In this document: positions 1-5,223 of the stretch, piece after piece
How the letters are laid out: each line of letters opens with the position of its first letter
Position numbering within the stretch: the first letter of the stretch is position 1
Source: Betaproteobacteria bacterium
GTDB taxonomy: Bacteria > Pseudomonadota > Gammaproteobacteria > Burkholderiales > Casimicrobiaceae
Direction of reading: 5' to 3'
NCBI GenBank assembly: GCA_003153335.1
Contig: PLYG01000182.1
Span: 1 to 6,644, forward strand
DNA length: 6,644 nucleotides
Program-made: the position numbers and the translations under genes
Notes under the pieces: model-generated
Told to the model about the DNA's origin: nothing
What the model saw: the letters and a program-made list of their open reading frames with translations, nothing else
The model's database searches: none

Positions 1-134
1 GGATGCGCAGGAATTCGTCCTGCAGCCGCGGCCGCGTGATCGGGTCGATGGCGCCGAACGGCTCGTCCATCAGCATCACCGGCGGATCGGCGGCGAGCGC
101 CCGCGCGACGCCGACGCGCTGCGTCTGCCCGCCC
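1..134 (-). pseudogene. C-terminal fragment of an osmoprotectant-type ABC transporter ATPase, 5' half deleted
   Basis: The minus-strand frame from about 133 to the window edge reads GGQTQRVGVARALAADPP, then VMLMDEPFGAIDP and ITRPRLQDEFLRI. This is the ABC signature region, Walker B (VMLMDE) and D-loop of an ATPase like OpuCA/OsmV, which energises uptake of glycine betaine, choline or related compounds. The normal L-S-G-G-Q signature reads L-G-G-Q because the upstream base pairs belong to the permease. Walker A, the Q-loop and the whole N-terminal half (normally about 150 residues) are absent. No start codon or ribosome binding site belongs to this frame, and the permease frame that enters it is a different one, so no ATPase can be made. 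The 3' end runs out of the window. Family assignment is confident; the exact substrate is not. Confidence 0.85.
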
Positions 135-249
135 AGAAGCCCACCGCGAACGCCAGCACAAAGGAGATCACCAGCGAAGAGAGCGGAATCACGATGTGCT
201 CGTAGAGGCCCAGCAGGACCTGGTCCCAGTTGCGCGATAACCAGATCAC
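76..249 (-). pseudogene. N-terminal fragment of an ABC transporter permease, frameshifted into the ATPase remnant
   Basis: The frame starts at GTG 249-247, overlapping the TGA stop of the lyase gene (GTGA), a classic translational-coupling arrangement. The first ~43 residues (MIWLSRNWDQVLLGLYEHIV, then a hydrophobic stretch around SSLVISFVLAFAVGFWAGRR) look like the start and first membrane helix of an OpuCB/OsmW-type permease, normally over 200 residues. After about position 121 the DNA belongs to the ATPase gene but is read in another frame, giving a meaningless tail to the TGA at 76-78. About 170 or more permease residues are missing along with the ATPase N-terminus, roughly 1 kb in total judged from usual family lengths. 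It cannot form a transporter. Confidence 0.8.
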
Positions 250-1778
250 CGCACGCCCTTCACGACGGTACGCACGATGCGCGCGGCGGCTTCGATATCG
301 GGTCCGAGCGGCCGGTCGCCGTCGAGCATCGTCACCTGCGCGCGCAGTGCCGCATACAGGCGCGTCGCGCCATGCCCCAGCAATGCGCGCGGGCTCGGTT
401 CGCGCAAGTCGACCGCCTGCGCGGCGATCAGCGCCTCAATTGCCGCGAGATAGTGCAGCGGCTCGATCATCGCGACGGTTTTCTCGACGACGTTCATCAC
501 CATCGGCGCATGATCTTCGATCCGTTCGGACACCGGCAGAAAATCCAGACACGCGGGGTTCGCCAGATGACGCATCCGGTTGTATAGCGCGGTCAGCGTC
601 TTTTGCACCGTCGCAAAGCCGGAGTGCGCGGGTCCGTGGCGTGTGAGCTGCAGCGGCAATTCGGTGAACGCGGGTGACAGCAATTTCAGCGAGCGCTCGA
701 CGCTGATTGCCGCACATTGCGTCAACCCCAGGCCCAACGCTTCGAGCGCTATCGCCAGCGCCGGGATGTGAAAGTTGCCATTCGACAGCATTTCGCCGGA
801 GTCCAGCACCAACGGGCTGTCCGCCGCGCTGTTGAGTTCGAGTTCGACTTGTGCGCGCGCTTCATTCCATGCCGCGCGTGCCGCGCCCTGCACCTGCGCG
901 ACGCAGCGAAACGATAAGGGGTCCTGGACCCGCCGCGCGGCGCCTGGTTGCCATAGTGCGCTGCCTGCCAGCAGCGCCGCAAGGCGCTCTGCCGCCTCTT
1001 TCTGGCCCGGCGCCGGCCGCGCCTTTTGCATCCGCGGATCGAGCGGGCTCAGGTTCGCCCGCAAGCCTTCGCAACTCAGCGCCGCCGAATATTCGAGGGC
1101 GGCCAGCGCGTCGGCCACATCGATCAGCGCCAGCGCCGCGGCGCCAATGGTGGCCGCGTTCGAGCTGATCAGCGACAGGCCGTCCTTGGGTCCCAGCACC
1201 GGCAGCGCGATGCCGGCTGCGGCGAACGCCTCGGCGCCCGGCATCACCGTGCCGCGAAACTCGGCCACGCCTTCACCGATCAGCGGCAGCGCCATTGCGG
1301 ACAGCGGCGCGAGATCGCCGACGCTGATCGATCCGATGTGCGGAACCACCGGATGGACGCCGGCGTTGAGCATTGCCACCAGCGCTTCGAACACGGAAGG
1401 TGAAATGCCCGAGCCGCCCATGCGCATGCCGGCAATGCGCGCAAACAACATGGCGCGCACCACGTCGGTCGGAAACGGTGTGCCGACACCGACACTGCGG
1501 GCACGAATGGCGTTCAACTGATACTCGGCGAGCAGGCTGTCTCTTTGGTCCGTCTGGTCGGTCTGGTCCGTTGCGAGCATCTTGCCCGTGTTCGCACCCA
1601 GCGCAGAGTTGAGACCGTAGATCGACTGCCCGGAGGATGCCAGCCGCGTGACGACCGCGCGCGCTGCATGCAGCCGCGCCAGCACCTGCGGTGAAACGGA
1701 AACGGCCGCGCCGCCACGCGCGACGTTTTCCACGTCGCGCAGCGCCAATGGCCGGTCGGTAAGTTCGAGAGAGTCCAT
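246..1778 (-). CDS. HAL/PAL-family lyase lacking the MIO triad; candidate ergothionase-like trimethylammonia lyase
   Basis: This 510-residue protein has the full length of the histidine/phenylalanine ammonia-lyase family (about 500-520). Recognisable blocks are IYGLNSALG (53-61, with the Tyr of the canonical IYGVNTGFG), KDGLSLISSN (198-207), VQDPLSFRC (284-292), NGNFHIPALA (333-342), and SERIEDHAPM (417-426) with the conserved Glu. The cofactor motif, normally G-S-V-G-A-S-G-D-L-A-P-L, reads GSISVGDLAPL (149-159): one residue shorter, with Val where the MIO serine should be. The Asn of canonical LLNGTQ is Ser205, and Lys393 sits where classical enzymes have a hydrophobic residue (Q-x-T). Ergothionase, a HAL homologue that releases trimethylamine from ergothioneine, is known to work without MIO. 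The gene sits between remnants of a betaine-type ABC transporter, which fits a trimethylammonium substrate. Family certain; substrate inferred. Hercynine or another betaine is possible. ATG 1778 has no good Shine-Dalgarno sequence. Confidence 0.85.
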   Translation of the reverse strand: MDSLELTDRPLALRDVENVARGGAAVSVSPQVLARLHAARAVVTRLASSGQSIYGLNSALGANTGKMLATDQTDQTDQRDSLLAEYQLNAIRARSVGVGTPFPTDVVRAMLFARIAGMRMGGSGISPSVFEALVAMLNAGVHPVVPHIGSISVGDLAPLSAMALPLIGEGVAEFRGTVMPGAEAFAAAGIALPVLGPKDGLSLISSNAATIGAAALALIDVADALAALEYSAALSCEGLRANLSPLDPRMQKARPAPGQKEAAERLAALLAGSALWQPGAARRVQDPLSFRCVAQVQGAARAAWNEARAQVELELNSAADSPLVLDSGEMLSNGNFHIPALAIALEALGLGLTQCAAISVERSLKLLSPAFTELPLQLTRHGPAHSGFATVQKTLTALYNRMRHLANPACLDFLPVSERIEDHAPMVMNVVEKTVAMIEPLHYLAAIEALIAAQAVDLREPSPRALLGHGATRLYAALRAQVTMLDGDRPLGPDIEAAARIVRTVVKGVR

Positions 1779-1784
1779 TAAAAC

Positions 1785-1811
1785 AAATGCCCCCGGTTGG
1801 GCCGGGGGCGT
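1785..1811 (-). terminator. Probable Rho-independent terminator between the binding-protein remnant and the lyase
   Basis: A perfect 8-bp stem, GCCCCCGG (1789-1796) paired with CCGGGGGC (1802-1809), has a 5-nt loop. Read on the minus strand it is followed by ATTTGTTTTA, a T-rich tail that runs into the lyase ATG at 1778. It lies 22 bases past the stop codon of the binding-protein remnant. It could reduce read-through into the lyase, or act as a processing or stabilising hairpin that lowers downstream expression relative to the abundant binding protein, an arrangement common in ABC operons. Confidence 0.75.
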
Positions 1812-1830
1812 CGTGGCCGGGCGGCGCCGG

Positions 1831-2150
1831 TTACTTGAGCACGCCCTTGGATTTCAGAAAGGCGGTCGCCACATCGCGCGGTTCCATCTTGTCGCCATCG
1901 ACCTTGTAGTTGAGTCCCGAAATAGTTGCTTCGTCGAGCAAGGCGCTCACCCGGTTGGCGACTTCGGCGATTTTCGGGTTGGCGTCGAGCACTTCCTTGC
2001 GCACCACCGGCGCGACGTAGTAGGGCGGCCACAGGTTCTTGTCGTCCTTCAGGCGTTTCAACTTCAGCGCCGAGATCATGCCGTCTGTCCCAGCCCCGAG
2101 GCACTCAACAGAACGGCGGCGATGCCCATGATCCATTTGGGGTGATTCAT
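1831..2150 (-). pseudogene. Betaine/osmoprotectant ABC transporter substrate-binding protein, internally deleted and frameshifted
   Basis: The start ATG (2150-2148) follows a strong GGAGGAG ribosome binding site and encodes a signal-peptide-like start, MNHPKWIMGIAAVLLSASGL, but this frame stops at TGA 2078-2076 after 24 codons. From 2091 another frame gives 86 residues to TAA 1833-1831: GTDGMISALKLK, then DDKNLWPPYYVAPVVRKE, and a C-terminus with KVDGDKMEPRDVATAFLKSK. This is the last lobe of an OpuCC/OsmX-type periplasmic protein that binds quaternary ammonium compounds; the family is usually about 300 residues, so some 190 residues (about 0.6 kb) are missing. The two frames meet at GGGACAG (2091-2085), which fits both. 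No functional receptor is predicted. The 24-residue product could still be translated. Confidence 0.85.
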
Positions 2151-2187
2151 GCATCTCCTCCGTGGGGGTTGGGTGAAGCGGTACACT

Positions 2188-2215
2188 ACCATAGGCGCAA
2201 AAATCTTGACGACAA
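2188..2215 (-). promoter_or_regulatory. Candidate sigma-70 promoter for the minus-strand transporter/lyase operon
   Basis: On the minus strand a -35-like TTGTCG (2215-2210) and a -10-like TATGGT (2193-2188) are 16 bases apart, placing transcription start near 2181, about 30 bases before the binding-protein ATG. The site lies in the 75-base divergent gap between this operon and the plus-strand cyclodeaminase-like gene. I saw no convincing plus-strand promoter hexamers there. The match is moderate. Confidence 0.4.
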
Positions 2216-2225
2216 AGGTGCCGCA

Positions 2226-3239
2226 GTGACCAGTCCGCAACCGATTTATTTGACGTACCTGAATGGCCCCGATGTCGCCCGGCTGGCGTTGACCGACGAT
2301 GAGATCCTGGCGGCGGTCGAACTGGGCCTCAAGGCGCAGGGCGAAGGGAAGACCGTGCTCGAGCCGCGTGTGCACCTGGTGCCCGAATCGTCGGACAAGG
2401 GCCACTTCAATGTGCTGCGCGGCGTGGTCAAGCCGCTCGGCGTCGCCGGGGTCAAGATCGTCGGCGATTTCGTCGGCAATTTCGAGCGCGGTCTGCCATC
2501 GGAGATGGCGCTGCTCAATCTGTTCGATCCCGAGACCGGGAGCCCCAAGGCAATCCTCGATGCGACCTCGATCACTGACATGCGCACCGGCGCGATGACG
2601 GCGCTGGGTGGCAAGTACCTGGCAAACAAGGGCTCGAAAATCCTCGGCCACATCGGCGCGCGCGGCACCGCGTACTGGAATGTGCGCCTGCTCGATCATT
2701 TGTTCGACTTCGACGAGATACGCGTGCATTCCCGGCGGCCCGAGTCGCGGATTCCGTTCGGCGAACGGCTGGCCAAGGATCTCGGCAAGACGGTGCGGGT
2801 GGTCGACGATTGGGAATCCTGCGTGCGCGGCGCCGACATTGTCGTCGAAGCCTCGCGCCTGCCAGAACCCAAGGTCATGCTCAGGACGGAATGGATCAAA
2901 AAGGGCGCGCTGGTGATGCCTTACGGGACGATGAGCGCCATCGACTTATCGCTGACCGACATCATGGACAAGATGGTCGTCGACGATTGGGGGCAATGCA
3001 AAAAAGGACTGCCGTTCGGCGCCTTGCGCGCCCATGTCGACAGCGACCGATTGACCCTACAAAACCTGCACGCGGAACTGGGACAGATCGTCGCCGGCAT
3101 CAAGCCGGGGCGCGAGCGCGGCGACGAGACCATCCTGTTCTGGCATCGGGGCTTGAGCCTGTCCGATATCGCGCTCGGCTGCGCGCTGCTGGACAAGGCA
3201 GCGAAGCTGGGAGTCGGACAGCAGTTGCGGTTTGCCTGA
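2226..3239 (+). CDS. Ornithine cyclodeaminase / mu-crystallin family NAD(P)-dependent enzyme
   Basis: A 337-residue protein of the usual family length. The start GTG 2226 is chosen because AAAGG (2214-2218) is correctly spaced and the protein then begins in the family-typical way; the frame stays open upstream, but that stretch overlaps the divergent gene and shows no family similarity. Family features: the VKIVGDFVGNFERGLPSE block (76-93), the ITDMRTGAMTALGGKYLA block (116-133) with the conserved Arg-Thr, a Rossmann nucleotide loop GHIGARG (141-147) and C-terminal GLSLSDIALG (309-318). Asp240 is a plausible counterpart of the catalytic Asp of ornithine cyclodeaminase. Members include ornithine cyclodeaminases, cyclic imino acid reductases, alanine dehydrogenases and opine-type or biosynthetic dehydrogenases, and sequence alone does not separate them. 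It faces the betaine-transporter/lyase operon and is followed 27 bases later by an AhpD-like gene. Confidence 0.85.
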   Translation: MTSPQPIYLTYLNGPDVARLALTDDEILAAVELGLKAQGEGKTVLEPRVHLVPESSDKGHFNVLRGVVKPLGVAGVKIVGDFVGNFERGLPSEMALLNLFDPETGSPKAILDATSITDMRTGAMTALGGKYLANKGSKILGHIGARGTAYWNVRLLDHLFDFDEIRVHSRRPESRIPFGERLAKDLGKTVRVVDDWESCVRGADIVVEASRLPEPKVMLRTEWIKKGALVMPYGTMSAIDLSLTDIMDKMVVDDWGQCKKGLPFGALRAHVDSDRLTLQNLHAELGQIVAGIKPGRERGDETILFWHRGLSLSDIALGCALLDKAAKLGVGQQLRFA

Positions 3240-3266
3240 ACGTCAATTCGACACGGAGAAGAAACC

Positions 3267-3788
3267 ATGGCCCGAATTCCTTATGCCGACCCGGCGGCGA
3301 ACGCCGATATCGCGCAGCTCGCCGAGCAGATCAAGTCCGAGCGCGGCGGCAGGCTGCTCAATCTCTACAAGATGCTGCTGCACAGCCCACCGGTGGCGCG
3401 CGGATGGCTCAACCTGTTTACCGCAATACGGCAGCAGACGGTGCTGCCCGGGCGCTACCGGGAGCTCGCGATTCTGCGGGTGGCGGTGATGAACGGCGCC
3501 GACTACGAATTCGCCGCGCATGTGCCGTTTGCGCTGAAGGAAGGCTGCACGGCCGAGCAGATCGATGCGGTTCGCGTGGGATCGTCGGCGCCCGTGTTCG
3601 ACGCGCGCGATCGCGCCGTGCTCGCCTACACCGAAGCCATGACCCGCGACATCCGCGTTGCCGACTCGGTGTTCCGGCAAGTGCGCGAATTTTTTCCGGA
3701 GCGCGAAGTGGTTGAGCTCACCGCCACGATCGCCGGCTACAACCTGGTGTCGCGCTTCCTCGAAGCGATGGCGATCGATCACGAATAG
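3267..3788 (+). CDS. Carboxymuconolactone decarboxylase / AhpD-like family protein without redox cysteines
   Basis: A 173-residue all-helical protein starting at ATG 3267 with GGAG (3255-3258) at good spacing. The core is RELAILRVAVMNGADYEFAA followed by H85, typical of carboxymuconolactone decarboxylase-like proteins. AhpD-type peroxidase partners carry C-x-x-C-x-x-x-H here; this protein has Ala78 and Glu81 in place of the cysteines and keeps His85, so a thiol-disulfide peroxidase role is unlikely and the Glu/His pair resembles the decarboxylase-type subgroup. The only cysteine visible, Cys94, lies outside the motif. The gene starts 27 bases after the cyclodeaminase-like stop, so the two are probably cotranscribed and may act in one catabolic route. 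The substrate is unknown. It is the last intact chromosomal gene before the integron. Confidence 0.85.
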   Translation: MARIPYADPAANADIAQLAEQIKSERGGRLLNLYKMLLHSPPVARGWLNLFTAIRQQTVLPGRYRELAILRVAVMNGADYEFAAHVPFALKEGCTAEQIDAVRVGSSAPVFDARDRAVLAYTEAMTRDIRVADSVFRQVREFFPEREVVELTATIAGYNLVSRFLEAMAIDHE

Positions 3789-3833
3789 AGGCTATTGAGG
3801 CAGGCGCGAGTAGCCCCCGGCCGCCTTGCGTCA

Positions 3834-4067
3834 ATCTTCTTCGCCCCGCTGACTCAAATCCGCTCCAATCTGCGCCGCCGAACGCGCGTGCGGAGGGGAC
3901 ATGTCAATGAACCGGATGTAGCGTTTAATCCAATCCAGATACGCCCGGCCAGTGCCGATCGATCAGTGCAACACCCGGATGCGCGCACGCACCTGATCCA
4001 GCAAGCGCAGCGGCGTGGGTGCGGCCACTGCCTGATCGGGCGCAGCGGCATCGGTGACGGTTTTCAT
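3834..4067 (-). pseudogene. intI: Integron integrase (intI) N-terminal remnant with internal stop
   Basis: ATG 4067 opens MKTVTDAAAPDQAVAAP, followed by LRLLDQVRARIRVLH, which matches the start of the SAM-like N-terminal domain of integron integrases. The next codon, a Tyr in family members (R-x-x-H-Y-S-I-R-T-E), is TGA (3965-3963). The same frame continues with SIGTGRAYLDWIKRYIRF, clearly the integrase A-Y-x-D-W-I-x-R-[FY]-I-x-F block, and then weakly with AAQIGADLSQ, resembling A-A-E-V-E-A-F-L-S-H, before a second TGA near 3834. Everything beyond, including the catalytic Arg-His-Arg-Tyr domain (family length about 320 residues), is missing. Orientation opposite to the cassettes is correct for intI. 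The gene is dead, having a nonsense codon, substitutions in conserved positions and a 3' truncation. Confidence 0.85.
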
Positions 4068-4089
4068 GGCTTTTTCGGCACCATAATAT

Positions 4090-4105
4090 ATGTATAGGTA
4101 TACAG
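4090..4105 (-). promoter_or_regulatory. Probable LexA (SOS) box in the intI promoter region
   Basis: Read on the minus strand, the site is CTGTATACCTATACAT. The LexA consensus is CTG-TATATATATA-CAG; this differs in the two central bases and the last base. It sits 23 bases upstream of the intI ATG and overlaps a possible intI promoter: -35 TTGACT (4109-4104) with an AT-rich -10 such as TATTAT (4088-4083) or TTATGG (4086-4081). LexA control of integron integrases is established knowledge for other integrons. The surrounding DNA is GC-rich, so the site stands out. Confidence 0.7.
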
Positions 4106-4202
4106 TCAATGAAATCAGGAAGTTGCGCAAAATGGCTGCCAGAATGGTCGTCGCGCGCGACGGTTTTTCTTGTTTTGATCGGCCCCCTACTTCTAGTTCG
4201 GC
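4106..4202 (+). other. Putative attI region and first cassette junction
   Basis: This stretch between the intI promoter and the first cassette is where attI must lie. Its 3' end has GTTCGGC (4196-4202). The recombination point would be after the G, and TTCGGC is the exact reverse complement of GCCGAA in the R'' site of the first cassette's attC (4702-4708), as expected for a mobilised cassette. I see no long open frame with family similarity here and no strong cassette promoter (Pc). The rest of attI cannot be delimited by eye because attI sites vary between integrons. Confidence 0.6.
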
Positions 4203-4221
4203 GCCACACCACGAGCAGAGG

Positions 4222-4227
4222 TACAAT
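4222..4227 (+). promoter_or_regulatory. Weak candidate -10 element for the hicBA cassette
   Basis: TACAAT lies 29 bases before the hicB start, in an otherwise GC-rich leader. No matching -35 hexamer was found at 16-18 bases, so the site may be a coincidence. Toxin-antitoxin cassettes commonly carry their own promoter, which is the reason to list it. Confidence 0.25.
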
Positions 4228-4255
4228 TCAGCACATCCACTCTTGGAGATGAACC

Positions 4256-4465
4256 ATGAATTTCAGCATTGAGTGCGAGGAGGAAACGGACGGACGTTGG
4301 CTGGCTGAAGTTCCACAGCTTCCCGGCGTCTTGTGCTACGGCCAGTCGGCCGAGGAGGCCACGGCCAAAGCTGAGGTACTTGCACTTCGCACAATGGCCG
4401 AGCGCCTTGAGCATGGCGAATCGAAGGCCGTCGCAATAAATATTTCCATTCCCCTCGCTGCATGA
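4256..4465 (+). CDS. hicB: HicB-family antitoxin (cassette 1)
   Basis: A 69-residue protein starting at ATG 4256 after GGAG (4245-4248). It matches the partial-RNase-H HicB fold: an N-terminal strand MNFSIECEEETDGRWLAEVP, then the hallmark PQLPGVLCYGQSAEEATAKA and an ALRTMAERLEHGE helix. This is the short HicB form, in which no clear C-terminal DNA-binding domain is visible; longer HicBs add a helix-turn-helix or ribbon-helix-helix. It should bind and neutralise the HicA product encoded immediately downstream, whose start overlaps this stop (ATGA at 4462-4465). It is the first gene of the integron array, the position usually best expressed and most recently inserted. Confidence 0.9.
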   Translation: MNFSIECEEETDGRWLAEVPQLPGVLCYGQSAEEATAKAEVLALRTMAERLEHGESKAVAINISIPLAA

Positions 4466-4674
4466 GCCAATGGCCCTCCATCAAGTCCAAACGACTGCTC
4501 GTAGCATTGTTCGGCATAGGATGGGGCCTCAAGAGACAATCTGGCTCACACCGCACGCTATCGCGAGAAGGTTGGCCCGATTTCGTCTTCGCATTTCACG
4601 ATGGCGAGGAAATCGGGCCTCGTATGCTCGCACGCATAGCAAAACACACCGGCCTTACGCCCAAAGACCTGTAA
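4462..4674 (+). CDS. hicA: HicA-family mRNA interferase toxin (cassette 1)
   Basis: A 70-residue protein whose ATG overlaps the hicB stop by four bases, implying translational coupling. HicA toxins are small double-stranded-RNA-binding-fold proteins that cleave mRNA using a conserved His. Here the G-S-H motif (QSGSHRTLSREGWPDFVFAF, 26-45) supplies His30, followed by the usual E-I-G-P-R-M-L-A-R-I-A-K-H-T-G-L-T segment (50-66). The length is typical and nothing appears truncated, so the toxin should be active. Gene order is antitoxin then toxin, the reverse of the classical hicAB order. Such pairs in integrons are thought to stabilise cassette arrays, since loss of the antitoxin kills or arrests the cell. 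Confidence 0.9.
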   Translation: MSQWPSIKSKRLLVALFGIGWGLKRQSGSHRTLSREGWPDFVFAFHDGEEIGPRMLARIAKHTGLTPKDL

Positions 4675-4701
4675 CCCATACGGCATCGGCACCGCTATGT
4701 C

Positions 4702-4771
4702 GCCGAACACTTCGTTCCAGGGGACGCTACGCGATAAAGCTGCGCAGCGCCCCTGAACTCGGACGTTAGGC
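4702..4771 (+). repeat. attC site of cassette 1 (hicBA)
   Basis: The R'' site is GCCGAAC (4702-4708) and the R' site GTTAGGC (4765-4771). The inner L boxes pair as GTTC(C)AGGGG with CCCCTGAAC, leaving one extrahelical C, the feature that lets integrases recognise the folded single strand. The stem continues with CGCT/AGCG around an unpaired A. Total length is 70 bases, within the normal attC range. Recombination would occur between G4765 and T4766. Confidence 0.85.
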
Positions 4772-4786
4772 GACAAGGGAGGCCGA

Positions 4787-5212
4787 ATGAAAACGTTTGC
4801 CTGTGTCACATTGACTCTCGCGAGTCTTGTGCTCGCAAGTTGCCGCTTTCCCGATTTCGCAGCGGAGCGCCACTTTGTCGTAGTTGCAAATCCAGGTATG
4901 CCGGCTCCGATTCTTCTAAATGAAACTACTGGCGAGTCGTGGCGGCTTACAGATTCTGGGTGGCAATCAATAGCTATGGTAAAAGAGGGCGCCACCACTG
5001 CCAACGATGCACGGAAAGAAATTGACCGTCGCAAACAAATTTATGAGGCTCTCAGCCAAAATTCAGAAGCTCGCAAGATCGTGGCAGCTTACAAGAGTGG
5101 AGTAACTGGCAGGGACGCGGCGCGCTCTTCGCTTCAGGCCATCGTTCCCCAATCGCTCGGTTCGCTTCCTCCAGGCACTGAAGATGGCAACTGGTCCGCA
5201 TTCTCTAAATAA
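4787..5212 (+). CDS. Small predicted lipoprotein of unknown function (cassette 2)
   Basis: A 141-residue protein beginning 21 bases into the cassette, at ATG 4787, after a strong AAGGGAGG ribosome binding site (4775-4782). The N-terminus is a lipoprotein signal: basic MK, a hydrophobic stretch, then the lipobox LASC with Cys19 as the lipidation site. Arg20 follows rather than Asp, so outer-membrane sorting is expected if this is a Gram-negative cell. The middle has a compact segment with TTGESWRLTDSGWQSI, possibly a small beta structure, followed by a charged helical stretch (about residues 65-100) rich in Lys, Arg and Glu and a Gly/Pro-containing tail ending NWSAFSK. I do not recognise the family. 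Short secreted or lipid-anchored proteins are common among integron cassettes. Confidence 0.8.
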   Translation: MKTFACVTLTLASLVLASCRFPDFAAERHFVVVANPGMPAPILLNETTGESWRLTDSGWQSIAMVKEGATTANDARKEIDRRKQIYEALSQNSEARKIVAAYKSGVTGRDAARSSLQAIVPQSLGSLPPGTEDGNWSAFSK

Positions 5213-5223
5213 ACGGAGTTGTC

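Noticed and set aside
3..587. Plus-strand open frame over the transporter remnants and the lyase 3' end
   Set aside because: Low-complexity Arg/Ala/Pro translation, antisense to recognisable ABC and HAL sequences.
775..1521. Long plus-strand open frame (248 codons) opposite the lyase gene
   Set aside because: It is the antisense shadow of a GC-rich coding gene; composition is Ala/Ser/Arg-rich with no family signature, while the minus strand gives a full-length HAL protein.
1926..2225. N-terminal extension of the cyclodeaminase-like gene to an upstream start
   Set aside because: The extra 100 codons lie antisense to the binding-protein remnant, show no family similarity and skip the well-placed ribosome binding site before GTG 2226.
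4090..4272. Plus-strand 60-codon frame between intI and hicB
   Set aside because: It spans the LexA box, the attI region and the hicB start, has no ribosome binding site and no recognisable motif.
4558..5034. Minus-strand 158-codon frame across cassettes 1 and 2
   Set aside because: It crosses hicA, an attC site and the lipoprotein gene in antisense; part of it is simply a translation of the attC inverted repeat.
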